From contig NZ_CP125295.1 of NCBI RefSeq assembly GCF_030412785.1, positions 5,890,001 through 5,954,000 of the forward strand: 64,000 nt of DNA, read 5' to 3'. Position numbers and translations under genes: made by a program. Positions 20,763 through 28,074 of this stretch are shown here, piece after piece (position 1 is the stretch's first letter; the number at the start of each line of letters is the position of its first letter). Below the pieces are notes generated by a model that saw only the letters and a list, made by a program, of their open reading frames with translations, was not told the DNA's origin and searched no databases. Source of the DNA: Paraburkholderia sabiae (lineage in GTDB: Bacteria; Pseudomonadota; Gammaproteobacteria; Burkholderiales; Burkholderiaceae).

Positions 20763-21230
20763 TCAATCGGTTTTGCCGTCGCCCGAACTTTCGCCGCCCG
20801 ATCCAGCCGTTCCTGAGCCGGGCGCCCCTGAACCGGCCGCCCCTAAGCCGGGCGCACGGATTTTCTCACGAGCCGCAGACACGGCCGCCTCGAATTGCGC
20901 CAGTCCGTGCCAGCCCGTCGCCCGCCCGAGGCGCTTGCCCCGGTAGAAGAAGAACCACGTCGGTACGCCGTGCAGCATGAACCGCCGGCCGAGATCGCGA
21001 TGTTCGTAGACGTTGCTGTGAAACCAGCGCAGGCCGAGCGCACGGATCGCGTCCGGCTGCGCGAGCATCGCCTTCTTCGCGATCTCACAGTTGAAGCAGT
21101 CGAGTCCCCAGAAAAACACCACGGCCAGATCGTCGGCCGCCGACTGGATGCCGGCGTCGAAGGTATCGGCGGTGAGTTCCTGCATGTCGAAGGCCGCGAA
21201 CGCGGTACTGTCGACGGGGATGCCGGCCAT
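20763..21230 (-). CDS. Thioredoxin-fold protein with CFNC active site
   Basis: Cytoplasmic thioredoxin-like protein, 155 residues with no signal peptide. The redox motif CFNC is near residues 45-48 (FFWGLDCFNCEIAKKAML), and the cis-proline loop HGVPTWFFFYRGKRLGRATGW matches the thioredoxin fold. The usual CGPC is replaced, so the redox potential is probably different. The last ~30 residues are a Gly/Ser/Ala/Pro repeat and probably disordered. It lies 16 bp after grpE and 153 bp before dnaK, embedded in the chaperone cluster. This suggests a role in redox quality control under heat stress, but that is inference. Confidence 0.8.
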   Translation of the reverse strand: MAGIPVDSTAFAAFDMQELTADTFDAGIQSAADDLAVVFFWGLDCFNCEIAKKAMLAQPDAIRALGLRWFHSNVYEHRDLGRRFMLHGVPTWFFFYRGKRLGRATGWHGLAQFEAAVSAAREKIRAPGLGAAGSGAPGSGTAGSGGESSGDGKTD

Positions 21231-21246
21231 GACCGTGAGGCGCTGC

Positions 21247-21861
21247 TTACTTCGGCGCCGCGACCGTGACGAGCGCCGGACGCAAAACGCGGTCGGCGAT
21301 CACATAGCCCTTTTGCAGCACGGAGACGACGGTGTTCGGCTCCTGATCCGCCGGGACCATCGAAATGGCCTGATGGCGGTGCGGATCGAACTTTTCGCCG
21401 ACCGGATTCAGTGCGACCACCTTGCCCTTCTCCAGCGCGCCCGTCAGCTGGCGCAGCGTGAGCTCGACGCCTTCGCGAACCTTGGCGAGGTCGTCGGAGG
21501 AGTGCGTGACAGCCGCTTCGAGGCTGTCGACAACGGGCAGCAGATGTTCGGCAAAACTTTCGATCGCGAACTTGTGCGCCTTCGCGACGTCTTCCTGACC
21601 GCGGCGGCGGACGTTTTCCGTCTCAGCCTTGGCGCGCAGGAAGCTCTCCTGCAGCTCGGCCACCTTGGCCTGAGCTTCTGCCAGTGCGGCTTCCGCGCCT
21701 GACGGTTGACCCTGCGGTTGAGCTTGCGCCGGCTGTTCGCCAGCAGCCGCTGCCGGCTGCTGAGCCTGCGCCTCGCCCGATGCGGCCTCCGCGGCCTGGC
21801 GCGCGGCGTCGTCGGCGGGCGTGGGGTTCTGGCTCGTCGGATTCTCTTGCGTGTTTTCCAT
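21247..21861 (-). CDS. grpE: Nucleotide exchange factor GrpE
   Basis: Releases ADP from DnaK. The start is ATG 21861 ([11 protein letters not shown]), 204 residues; the open frame upstream is not GrpE-like. A Gln/Ala/Pro-rich disordered N-terminus of ~60 residues is followed by the long dimerising helix ([23 protein letters not shown]). The beta domain ends with the signature [10 protein letters not shown] and [27 protein letters not shown] perfect CTTGAAA sits upstream on the minus strand (21990-21996), but no convincing sigma-32 -10 box follows it. Confidence 0.96.
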   Translation of the reverse strand: MENTQENPTSQNPTPADDAARQAAEAASGEAQAQQPAAAAGEQPAQAQPQGQPSGAEAALAEAQAKVAELQESFLRAKAETENVRRRGQEDVAKAHKFAIESFAEHLLPVVDSLEAAVTHSSDDLAKVREGVELTLRQLTGALEKGKVVALNPVGEKFDPHRHQAISMVPADQEPNTVVSVLQKGYVIADRVLRPALVTVAAPK

Positions 21862-22207
21862 GTCGCTGAATTTCAAAAAATGAAGGCCAAGAAACGGCGG
21901 CAGTTTACTGGGACTCGCCCGATGGGCGTGGTGCCGATACAACATGCCGGCCGCGCACTAACGGTGCAAGTAAGGATGCACACGCCGTATTTCAAGGCTT
22001 CCGCCGATGCTTTTTGCACCTCGCAGGGGCCCGGAAATCTGGCGTAACAAGCATTTCGCGCGCGACATCATATTGAGATTGAGCGCGCCGCGCGAGTGTC
22101 CTAAACTCAACTTGAGCGTCCGAAAAGGCACGTTAACCCTAACCTGACGCCTGCCTTACCACCAGCTTGCTCGCCCGTTTCCGCTTGCATTCTCCAGAGG
22201 GAGTACC
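21862..22207. other. Intergenic region between grpE and a small ORF
   Basis: A 346-bp divergent gap. It must hold the grpE promoter on the minus strand (CTTGAAA at 21990-21996 is the only heat-shock-like element seen). A good ribosome-binding site for the plus-strand small ORF is at its right end. No terminator or RNA gene was recognised. Confidence 0.4.
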
Positions 22208-22369
22208 GTGAAACTGACCTTCGCAATATCGGTGGTCGCATTGGTACTCATTGCAGGCACCACGACCATCTGCATGTCCGGCGTAGTCAACGAACACACG
22301 ACCGAATACGGCGGCGTTCACGCGACCATCGAGCAGCTGTTCAACCCCCACTGGAAATTTTGTCGATGA
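22208..22369 (+). CDS. Possible 53-residue exported or membrane-anchored small protein
   Basis: Unrecognised. The GTG start has GAGGGAG about 6 nt upstream. The N-terminus is a convincing signal or anchor (KLTFAISVVALVLIAGTTTICM) followed by a short polar tail. The last 29 bp overlap the 3' end of the convergent hslR gene. Good start signals and the hydrophobic segment support it; no homologue can be named. Confidence 0.45.
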   Translation: MKLTFAISVVALVLIAGTTTICMSGVVNEHTTEYGGVHATIEQLFNPHWKFCR

Positions 22370-22748
22370 CGCGCCTGTCGCGCTTGGTCGGCCGTCCATG
22401 CATGTTGGCGGCCGGTTCGCGATAGGTCCTGCGCCGCTCATTCTCCTGCAGGCGCTTCTGTCTGCCTTCTTCCGTTTCCGCGTAAAGCGTCTGCGCGACG
22501 CTCGCCGGCCCGCGCACGTCGCACACGCCGAGCACCTCGACCTGCCACACGATCCGCTCGATGTCGATCTCGACGAGATCGCCGATCCGCACTTCCTTGG
22601 CCGGCTTCACAGTCGCGCCGCCGATCCGCACCCGACCCTTCTCGACGGCATCCGCCGCCAGCGAGCGCGTCTTGAAGAAGCGCGCCGCCCAGAGCCATTT
22701 GTCGATGCGCAAACGAGCGCCCGGTTCGGTAGAAATCTTGTAGTTCAT
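22341..22748 (-). CDS. hslR: Heat-shock protein 15 homologue, S4 RNA-binding protein
   Basis: Small S4-domain protein. In E. coli, Hsp15 binds stalled 50S subunits carrying nascent peptidyl-tRNA after heat shock. The start chosen is ATG 22748, giving 135 residues (E. coli 133). The S4 domain RLRIDKWLWAARFFKTRSLAADAVEKGRVRIGGATVKPAKEVRIGD is near residues 13-58, and a basic tail follows. It is last in the minus-strand series hrcA-hemH-hslR. Confidence 0.88.
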   Translation of the reverse strand: MNYKISTEPGARLRIDKWLWAARFFKTRSLAADAVEKGRVRIGGATVKPAKEVRIGDLVEIDIERIVWQVEVLGVCDVRGPASVAQTLYAETEEGRQKRLQENERRRTYREPAANMHGRPTKRDRRVIDKISSGG

Positions 22749-22821
22749 CAGTCCTTCTTCATGCCATTTGAGACGGCAAGAGCCTTCAGACGGTTGCAGA
22801 TTGCATGCCGGATGCACAAAT

Positions 22822-23892
22822 TCAAGCCACCGACGCGCTTTGCGGCGTAGTCGCCTGAACCGGCCAGCCCTGCAGATGCTGCGCGACGATCTCGCCGAGC
22901 GCCGCAATCCATGCGGGCGACGCGTTCAGGCACGGAATGGCGTGAAAAACTTTCCCGCCGGCGTGAACGAACTCGTCGCGCACTTCCATGCCGATTTCCT
23001 CGATCGTCTCCAGGCAATCTGCCGTGAAGCCCGGACAGAACACGTCCGCGCGATGCACGCCCGCCGCGCCCAGCTCCTTCAACGTCGGCGCCGTATAGGG
23101 CTGAAGCCATTCGGCCTTGCCGAAGCGCGACTGGAACGTGACGCGGCATTCGACGGACGTGAGCCCGAGCGCATGCATCAACAGCGACGCCGTCTGTTGA
23201 CATTGATCGTGATACGGATCGCCGAGATCGAGCGTGCGCTTCGGCACACCGTGGAAACTCAGCACGAGCTTGTCGCCCGCCGCGAAGTCAGGACGGCCGT
23301 GCGCGTGCCAATAGTGGTTCACCTGCGCCGCGAGCGCCGCGATATACGCGGGATGATCCGCGTACTGCCGCACCGTGCGGATTTCCGGTTGATTGCGCAT
23401 CCGCTTGAGCGCCGCGAACGCGTCGTCGAACGCGGTTGCCGTGGTCGACGACGAATACTGCGGGTACATCGGCATCAGCAAGATGCGATCGGCGCCCGCG
23501 AGCTTCAGCTGGTTCAGCATGGCGGGGATGTCGGGCGTGCCGTAGCGCATCGCGTAGTCGACGATCACCGTGTAGTCGTTCAGATGCAGCAGATGCCGCA
23601 GCCCTTCGACCTGCTTTTGCGTATGCACGCGCAACGGTGAACCTTCCGGCATCCACACCGACGCGTACTTCTTCGCCGACGCCACGCCGCGCGACGGAAG
23701 GATGAAAAGGCGCAGGATGATTTGCCACAGCAGCGCCGGAATCTCGACCACGCGCGGATCCGACAGGAACTGCGCGAGATAGCGGCGCACGGCGCGAGGC
23801 GTCGGCGCATCGGGCGTGCCGAGGTTGATCAGCAACACGGCGACGCGATGTGCCGTGGCAGACTGCAAGGGCCGCTCGAGGTCGAAGCGCAT
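22822..23892 (-). CDS. hemH: Ferrochelatase HemH
   Basis: Inserts Fe2+ into protoporphyrin IX, the last step of protoheme synthesis, at the membrane face. The 356 residues (ATG 23892; a TTG two codons earlier is possible) show [14 protein letters not shown] at the N-terminus, [16 protein letters not shown] near 145, the metal-binding His in [23 protein letters not shown] near 206, and [16 protein letters not shown] near 290. Its probable promoter carries a palindrome also seen before yggS (see 23946-23989). Confidence 0.96.
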   Translation of the reverse strand: MRFDLERPLQSATAHRVAVLLINLGTPDAPTPRAVRRYLAQFLSDPRVVEIPALLWQIILRLFILPSRGVASAKKYASVWMPEGSPLRVHTQKQVEGLRHLLHLNDYTVIVDYAMRYGTPDIPAMLNQLKLAGADRILLMPMYPQYSSSTTATAFDDAFAALKRMRNQPEIRTVRQYADHPAYIAALAAQVNHYWHAHGRPDFAAGDKLVLSFHGVPKRTLDLGDPYHDQCQQTASLLMHALGLTSVECRVTFQSRFGKAEWLQPYTAPTLKELGAAGVHRADVFCPGFTADCLETIEEIGMEVRDEFVHAGGKVFHAIPCLNASPAWIAALGEIVAQHLQGWPVQATTPQSASVA

Positions 23893-23945
23893 AGGCAAGA
23901 GACAAGAGCCGCGCGGGCGCGCGGCACGTAATGGACTGAAAGCTC

Positions 23946-23989
23946 ATTATAGCGGCGCGGTCCGACGGCGATACCTGGCCGTTCGGCCA
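23946..23989 (-). promoter_or_regulatory. Probable hemH promoter with palindromic operator
   Basis: On the minus strand a perfect TATAAT (23946-23951) lies 54 bp before the hemH ATG. The sequence 17 bp upstream of it is a poor -35. Twenty-four bp upstream of the -10 is the perfect palindrome TGGCCGAACGGCCA (23976-23989). The same palindrome stands 25 bp upstream of the yggS -10 box, suggesting a shared regulator. Confidence 0.5.
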
Positions 23990-24053
23990 ATTGGCACGGC
24001 GAAAAACGCCGCGCATGATGAACGTCATTGCGGCGCTGGCGCGGCCTTACTGA

Positions 24054-25073
24054 CTACTGCTGGCTGAGGGTCATGGAAAGCAGGCGCGCGGTGATGTCGA
24101 CGATAGGAATCACGCGGTTGTATGCCATGCGCGTCGGTCCGATCACGCCGAGCGTGCCGACGATCTTGCCGTTGACTTCGTACGGCGCCGTCACCACGCT
24201 CATTTCCTCGATGGGAACGAGGTTCGACTCGCCGCCAATGAATATCTGCACGCCTTGCGCGTGACTCGACACGTCGAGCAACTGTAGGAGGCTGGTCTTT
24301 TGATCGAATACATCGAAAAGCTTGCGCAGGCGCGCCATGTCCGACGAAAGGTCGGCCACTTCGAGCAGATTGCGCTCGCCGGAAATCAGCACGGTTTCGC
24401 CCGTGTCCGTGACGTCCGTGCTCGCCGTGACTGCCGCGTGCATCAGCGTCGTCATATCGCCGCGCAATTCGTCGATTTCCTCGCGCAGACGCCGGCGCAC
24501 CTCGTCGAACGACAGGCCCGCGAAGTGCGCGTTGATGTAGTTGGATGCCTCGACCAGTTGCGACGGCGTGAAGTCGCGCTGCGTCGCCATGATCCGGTTT
24601 TGCACGTCGCCTTCCGGCGTCACGATGATCAGCAGGATGCGCTTGTCGGACAGGCGCAGGAACTCGATCTGCTTGAACACGTGGCTGCGGCGGGGCGTCA
24701 GGATCACGCCGGCGAACTGCGACAGATTGGACAGCACGCTCGCGGCGGCCGCCACCACCTTCTGCGGCTCGCCCGGCTGCAGCGTGGTCTTGACCGCGCG
24801 CATCACGGCGTCCTCGTCGGCGGAAGGCTCGACGGTCAGCATCGTGTCGACGAACAGCCGGTAGCCGCGCGGCGTGGGAATCCGCCCTGCCGACGTATGC
24901 GGACTGATAACGAGCCCCAGCTCCTCCAGATCGGACATCACGTTGCGGATCGTCGCCGGGCTGAGTTCGAGCCCGGAGTACCGCGACAACGTGCGCGAGC
25001 CGACCGGCTGACCTTCGGCGATATACCGCTCGATCAGCGTTTTAAGGAGGGTTTGTGCGCGAGGATCTAGCAT
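24054..25073 (-). CDS. hrcA: Heat-inducible transcription repressor HrcA
   Basis: Repressor that binds CIRCE operators of chaperone genes and depends on GroE. The start chosen is ATG 25073 ([25 protein letters not shown]), 339 residues. The N-terminal winged helix includes [49 protein letters not shown]. The central GAF-like dimer domain and C-terminal [33 protein letters not shown] are family features. No CIRCE sequence was found in front of dnaK, grpE or hrcA, so its target is probably groE elsewhere. It diverges from nadK. Confidence 0.96.
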   Translation of the reverse strand: MLDPRAQTLLKTLIERYIAEGQPVGSRTLSRYSGLELSPATIRNVMSDLEELGLVISPHTSAGRIPTPRGYRLFVDTMLTVEPSADEDAVMRAVKTTLQPGEPQKVVAAAASVLSNLSQFAGVILTPRRSHVFKQIEFLRLSDKRILLIIVTPEGDVQNRIMATQRDFTPSQLVEASNYINAHFAGLSFDEVRRRLREEIDELRGDMTTLMHAAVTASTDVTDTGETVLISGERNLLEVADLSSDMARLRKLFDVFDQKTSLLQLLDVSSHAQGVQIFIGGESNLVPIEEMSVVTAPYEVNGKIVGTLGVIGPTRMAYNRVIPIVDITARLLSMTLSQQ

Positions 25074-25354
25074 GGCGAAAAATTTTAGCGTAACCACCGC
25101 ATCGCGGCGAGCGCCCGGCGGCATGCGGCGCAGCGGCTTTGCCGCCCGACCCGCCCGCCGTGACACCCGCTGCGCGCATGAACCGCATCGCTTGGGTCTA
25201 TGCAGTCGTCACGTCTGTCATGAGGACTTCACCATTCTAACGATAATCGGACGATGGCTGTCCGGCGTCACGCGGCGCGCGGGCTTCCGCCCCGGCCGGC
25301 GCGCCGCCGCCGTCGACGGTTCTTTTCAGGTCGCACCTATGGTGTAATGCCGGC

Positions 25355-26257
25355 ATGCAAGCTAACAGCCAGTTCAAGACCGTTGCGCTCGTCGGGCGCA
25401 GCAATACGCCGGGCATCGGGGAGCCGCTGACGGCGCTCGCCACGTGCCTCGAAAAGCACGGCTACGAGATCGCGTTCGAGGCGGAAACGGCGCAGGAAAT
25501 CGGCGTGACGCAATGGCCCGCGCTGCGGCCGGCGGAAATCGGCGCGCGCGCGGACGTGGCGATCGTGCTCGGCGGCGACGGCACGATGCTCGGCATCGGC
25601 CGCCAGCTGGCGCCGTACAAGACGCCGCTGATCGGCATCAACCACGGGCGGCTTGGCTTCATCACCGACATCCCGTTCTCCGACATGCGCGAGATCATTC
25701 CGCAGATGTTGTCGGGCAGCTTCGAACTGGAAGAACGCACGCTGCTCGAATCGCGGATCATGCGTGACGGCCAGCCCATTTACCACGCGCTCGCGTTCAA
25801 CGACGTCGTCGTGAACCGTTCGGGCTTTTCGGGCATGGCGGAACTGCGCGTGTCCGTGGACGGGCGCTTCATGTACAACCAGCGTTCGGACGGGCTGATC
25901 GTCGCGACGCCGACGGGCTCGACGGCCTATGCGCTGTCGTCGCAAGGGCCCATCCTGCATCCGCAGCTACAGGGTCTTGTGCTCGTGCCGATCGCGCCGC
26001 ACGCGCTGTCGAACCGGCCTATCGTGATTCCCGACGACTCGAAGGTCAGCATCCAGATCATCTCGGGCCGCGACGTCAACGTGAATTTCGACATGCAGTC
26101 GTTCACCGCGCTCGAACTGAACGACACCATCGACGTGCGCCGCTCGCGCCATACCGTGCCTTTCCTGCATCCCGTCGGCTACAGCTACTACGCGACGCTG
26201 CGCAAGAAGCTGCACTGGAACGAGTACCCGTCGCACGAAGACGACCCGGACAACTGA
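25355..26257 (+). CDS. nadK: NAD kinase
   Basis: ATP-dependent phosphorylation of NAD to NADP in the cytoplasm. The 300 residues carry the GGDG motif ([15 protein letters not shown] near 70), [14 protein letters not shown] near 93, [10 protein letters not shown] near 150, and [25 protein letters not shown] near 180-205. It is divergent from hrcA across 281 bp and followed 73 bp later by recN; hrcA/nadK/recN adjacency is common in proteobacteria. Confidence 0.97.
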   Translation: MQANSQFKTVALVGRSNTPGIGEPLTALATCLEKHGYEIAFEAETAQEIGVTQWPALRPAEIGARADVAIVLGGDGTMLGIGRQLAPYKTPLIGINHGRLGFITDIPFSDMREIIPQMLSGSFELEERTLLESRIMRDGQPIYHALAFNDVVVNRSGFSGMAELRVSVDGRFMYNQRSDGLIVATPTGSTAYALSSQGPILHPQLQGLVLVPIAPHALSNRPIVIPDDSKVSIQIISGRDVNVNFDMQSFTALELNDTIDVRRSRHTVPFLHPVGYSYYATLRKKLHWNEYPSHEDDPDN

Positions 26258-26330
26258 GCGCGCGCAGCGCCGCCGCCGGACACCCCAACCGTAACGCCAA
26301 CTCACGTAAGCCACGCCAGACAGACGCGCC

Positions 26331-27998
26331 ATGCTCCGCCACTTATCGATACGCGACTTCGTCATCGTCGCCGCGCTCGACCTCGAATTCGACAGCGGCT
26401 TTACGGTCTTCTCCGGCGAAACGGGCGCCGGCAAATCCATTCTCATCGACGCCCTGGCACTGGCGCTCGGCTCGCGCGCCGATGCGAGCGTCGTGCGCAC
26501 GGGCGAAGCGCGCGCGGACATCACGGCCGAGTTCGACACGCACCCGCTCGTCGATGACTGGCTCGAAGAACAGGCGCTCGCCGCCGACGAAACAGAGCAC
26601 GGCAACATCGTGATGCTGCGCCGCGTGGTCGACGCGAACGGCCGCTCGCGCGCCTTCATCAACGGCACGGCAGCAACGCTCACGCAGTTGCGCGAAGTCG
26701 GCGAAATGCTCGTCGACATTCACGGCCAGCACGCGCACCAGCTGTTGATGCGGCCGGACGCGCAGCGCGAACTGTTCGACACGCACGCCGGCCTGCTCGA
26801 CACGGCGGCCGCCGTCACCCGCGCCTGGCGCGGCTGGCGCGACGCCGCGCAGGCTGTCGAAACCGCGCAGAGCAAGGACCGCGAACTGCAACTGGAACGT
26901 GAGCGCCTCGCGTGGCAGCTCACCGAACTCGACAAGCTCTCGCCGCAGCCCGGCGAGTGGGAAGAGGTCAACACGGAACACCGGCGCCTGTCGCATTCGG
27001 CGAATCTGATCGACGGCGTGCAGGGCGCGCTGTCGGCGCTCTCCGAATCGGACGAGGCGATGCTCGGCCATCTGTCGTCGATCATCTCGAAGCTGCGCGA
27101 TCTCGCCGAAATCGATCCCGAACTCAACGACGCGCTCGCCGCGCTCGAACCGGCCGAGATCCAGTTACAGGAAGCCGCGTACTCGCTGAGCCACTATGCT
27201 CAGCGCCTCGAACTCGATCCCGACCGGCTCGCGCAGGTCGAAAAGCGTCTCGACTCGCTGCATTCCACCGCCCGCAAATTCCGGCTGAAGCCGGAAACGT
27301 TGCCACAGGAACATCAGGAGCGCCGCGAGCAACTGGCGAAGCTCGATGCCGCCGCCGATCTCGACGCACTCCGCGCTGCCGAAGCCAAAGCGAAAGAAGC
27401 CTTTACGGCCGAAGCGAAGGTGCTGTCCAAGGCCCGCGCCAAAGCGGCAAAGGCGCTGGGCGCCGCCGTCACGACGGGCATGCAGGAACTGTCGATGGTG
27501 GGCGGCAGCTTCGAAGTCGCGCTCGTGCCGCTGCCGGAAGGCGGTGCGCATGGGATGGAGCAGATCGAATTCCGCGTAGCGGGTCATGCCGGCGTGCCGC
27601 TGCGGCCGCTCGCGAAAGTGGCCTCGGGCGGCGAACTCGCGCGTATCAGCCTCGCGCTCGCCGTGATCGCGAGCGCCGCCAGCCCCACGCCGACGCTGAT
27701 CTTCGACGAAGTGGACACGGGCATCGGCGGCGGCGTCGCGGAAGTGGTCGGCCGGCTGTTGCGTCAGCTCGGCGAACAACGCCAGGTGCTGTGTGTGACG
27801 CACTTACCGCAGGTCGCCGCGCGCGGCGATCAGCATTTCCAGGTCGCCAAGAGCGGCAACGGCAAGGGTGGCACGATCAGTACGGTGACGTCGCTGGACA
27901 AGTCGAGCCGTGTCGAGGAAGTCGCGCGCATGCTGGGCGGCCTGGAGATCACGGCCACCACGCGCAAGCACGCGAAGGAAATGCTGAGAGCGGCGTAA
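26331..27998 (+). CDS. recN: DNA repair protein RecN
   Basis: SMC-like ATPase for double-strand-break repair. The 555 residues start MLRHLSIRDFVIVAALDLEF. Walker A GETGAGKSILIDALALALG is near 27-45. A short coiled-coil region (~150-370) includes SAGE-type alpha helices rich in Glu/Ala/Arg. The C-terminal half-ATPase has the signature VASGGELARISLALAVI and Walker B LIFDEVDTGIGG near 458, then LCVTHLPQVAARGDQHFQVAK. It is usually part of the SOS regulon; no LexA box was identified with confidence here. Confidence 0.97.
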   Translation: MLRHLSIRDFVIVAALDLEFDSGFTVFSGETGAGKSILIDALALALGSRADASVVRTGEARADITAEFDTHPLVDDWLEEQALAADETEHGNIVMLRRVVDANGRSRAFINGTAATLTQLREVGEMLVDIHGQHAHQLLMRPDAQRELFDTHAGLLDTAAAVTRAWRGWRDAAQAVETAQSKDRELQLERERLAWQLTELDKLSPQPGEWEEVNTEHRRLSHSANLIDGVQGALSALSESDEAMLGHLSSIISKLRDLAEIDPELNDALAALEPAEIQLQEAAYSLSHYAQRLELDPDRLAQVEKRLDSLHSTARKFRLKPETLPQEHQERREQLAKLDAAADLDALRAAEAKAKEAFTAEAKVLSKARAKAAKALGAAVTTGMQELSMVGGSFEVALVPLPEGGAHGMEQIEFRVAGHAGVPLRPLAKVASGGELARISLALAVIASAASPTPTLIFDEVDTGIGGGVAEVVGRLLRQLGEQRQVLCVTHLPQVAARGDQHFQVAKSGNGKGGTISTVTSLDKSSRVEEVARMLGGLEITATTRKHAKEMLRAA

Positions 27999-28024
27999 CA
28001 CTTATACAGCAGCTTACACAGCAG

Positions 28025-28056
28025 GCGGGACGGACCTCAATGCCGTCCCGCGCTTT
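28025..28056 (+). terminator. Hairpin between convergent recN and glnE
   Basis: A perfect 9-bp stem (GCGGGACGG / CCGTCCCGC) is followed by GCTTT on the plus strand. It lies in the 76-bp gap between the two stop codons. The short T-run makes it a modest recN terminator candidate. Confidence 0.55.
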
Positions 28057-28074
28057 GCGTCGCGTCGGCAGAAG

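Noticed and set aside
21990..21996. Full sigma-32 promoter for grpE
   Set aside because: CTTGAAA is present, but no CCCCATNT-like -10 lies at 11-16 bp, so only a possible -35 is noted.
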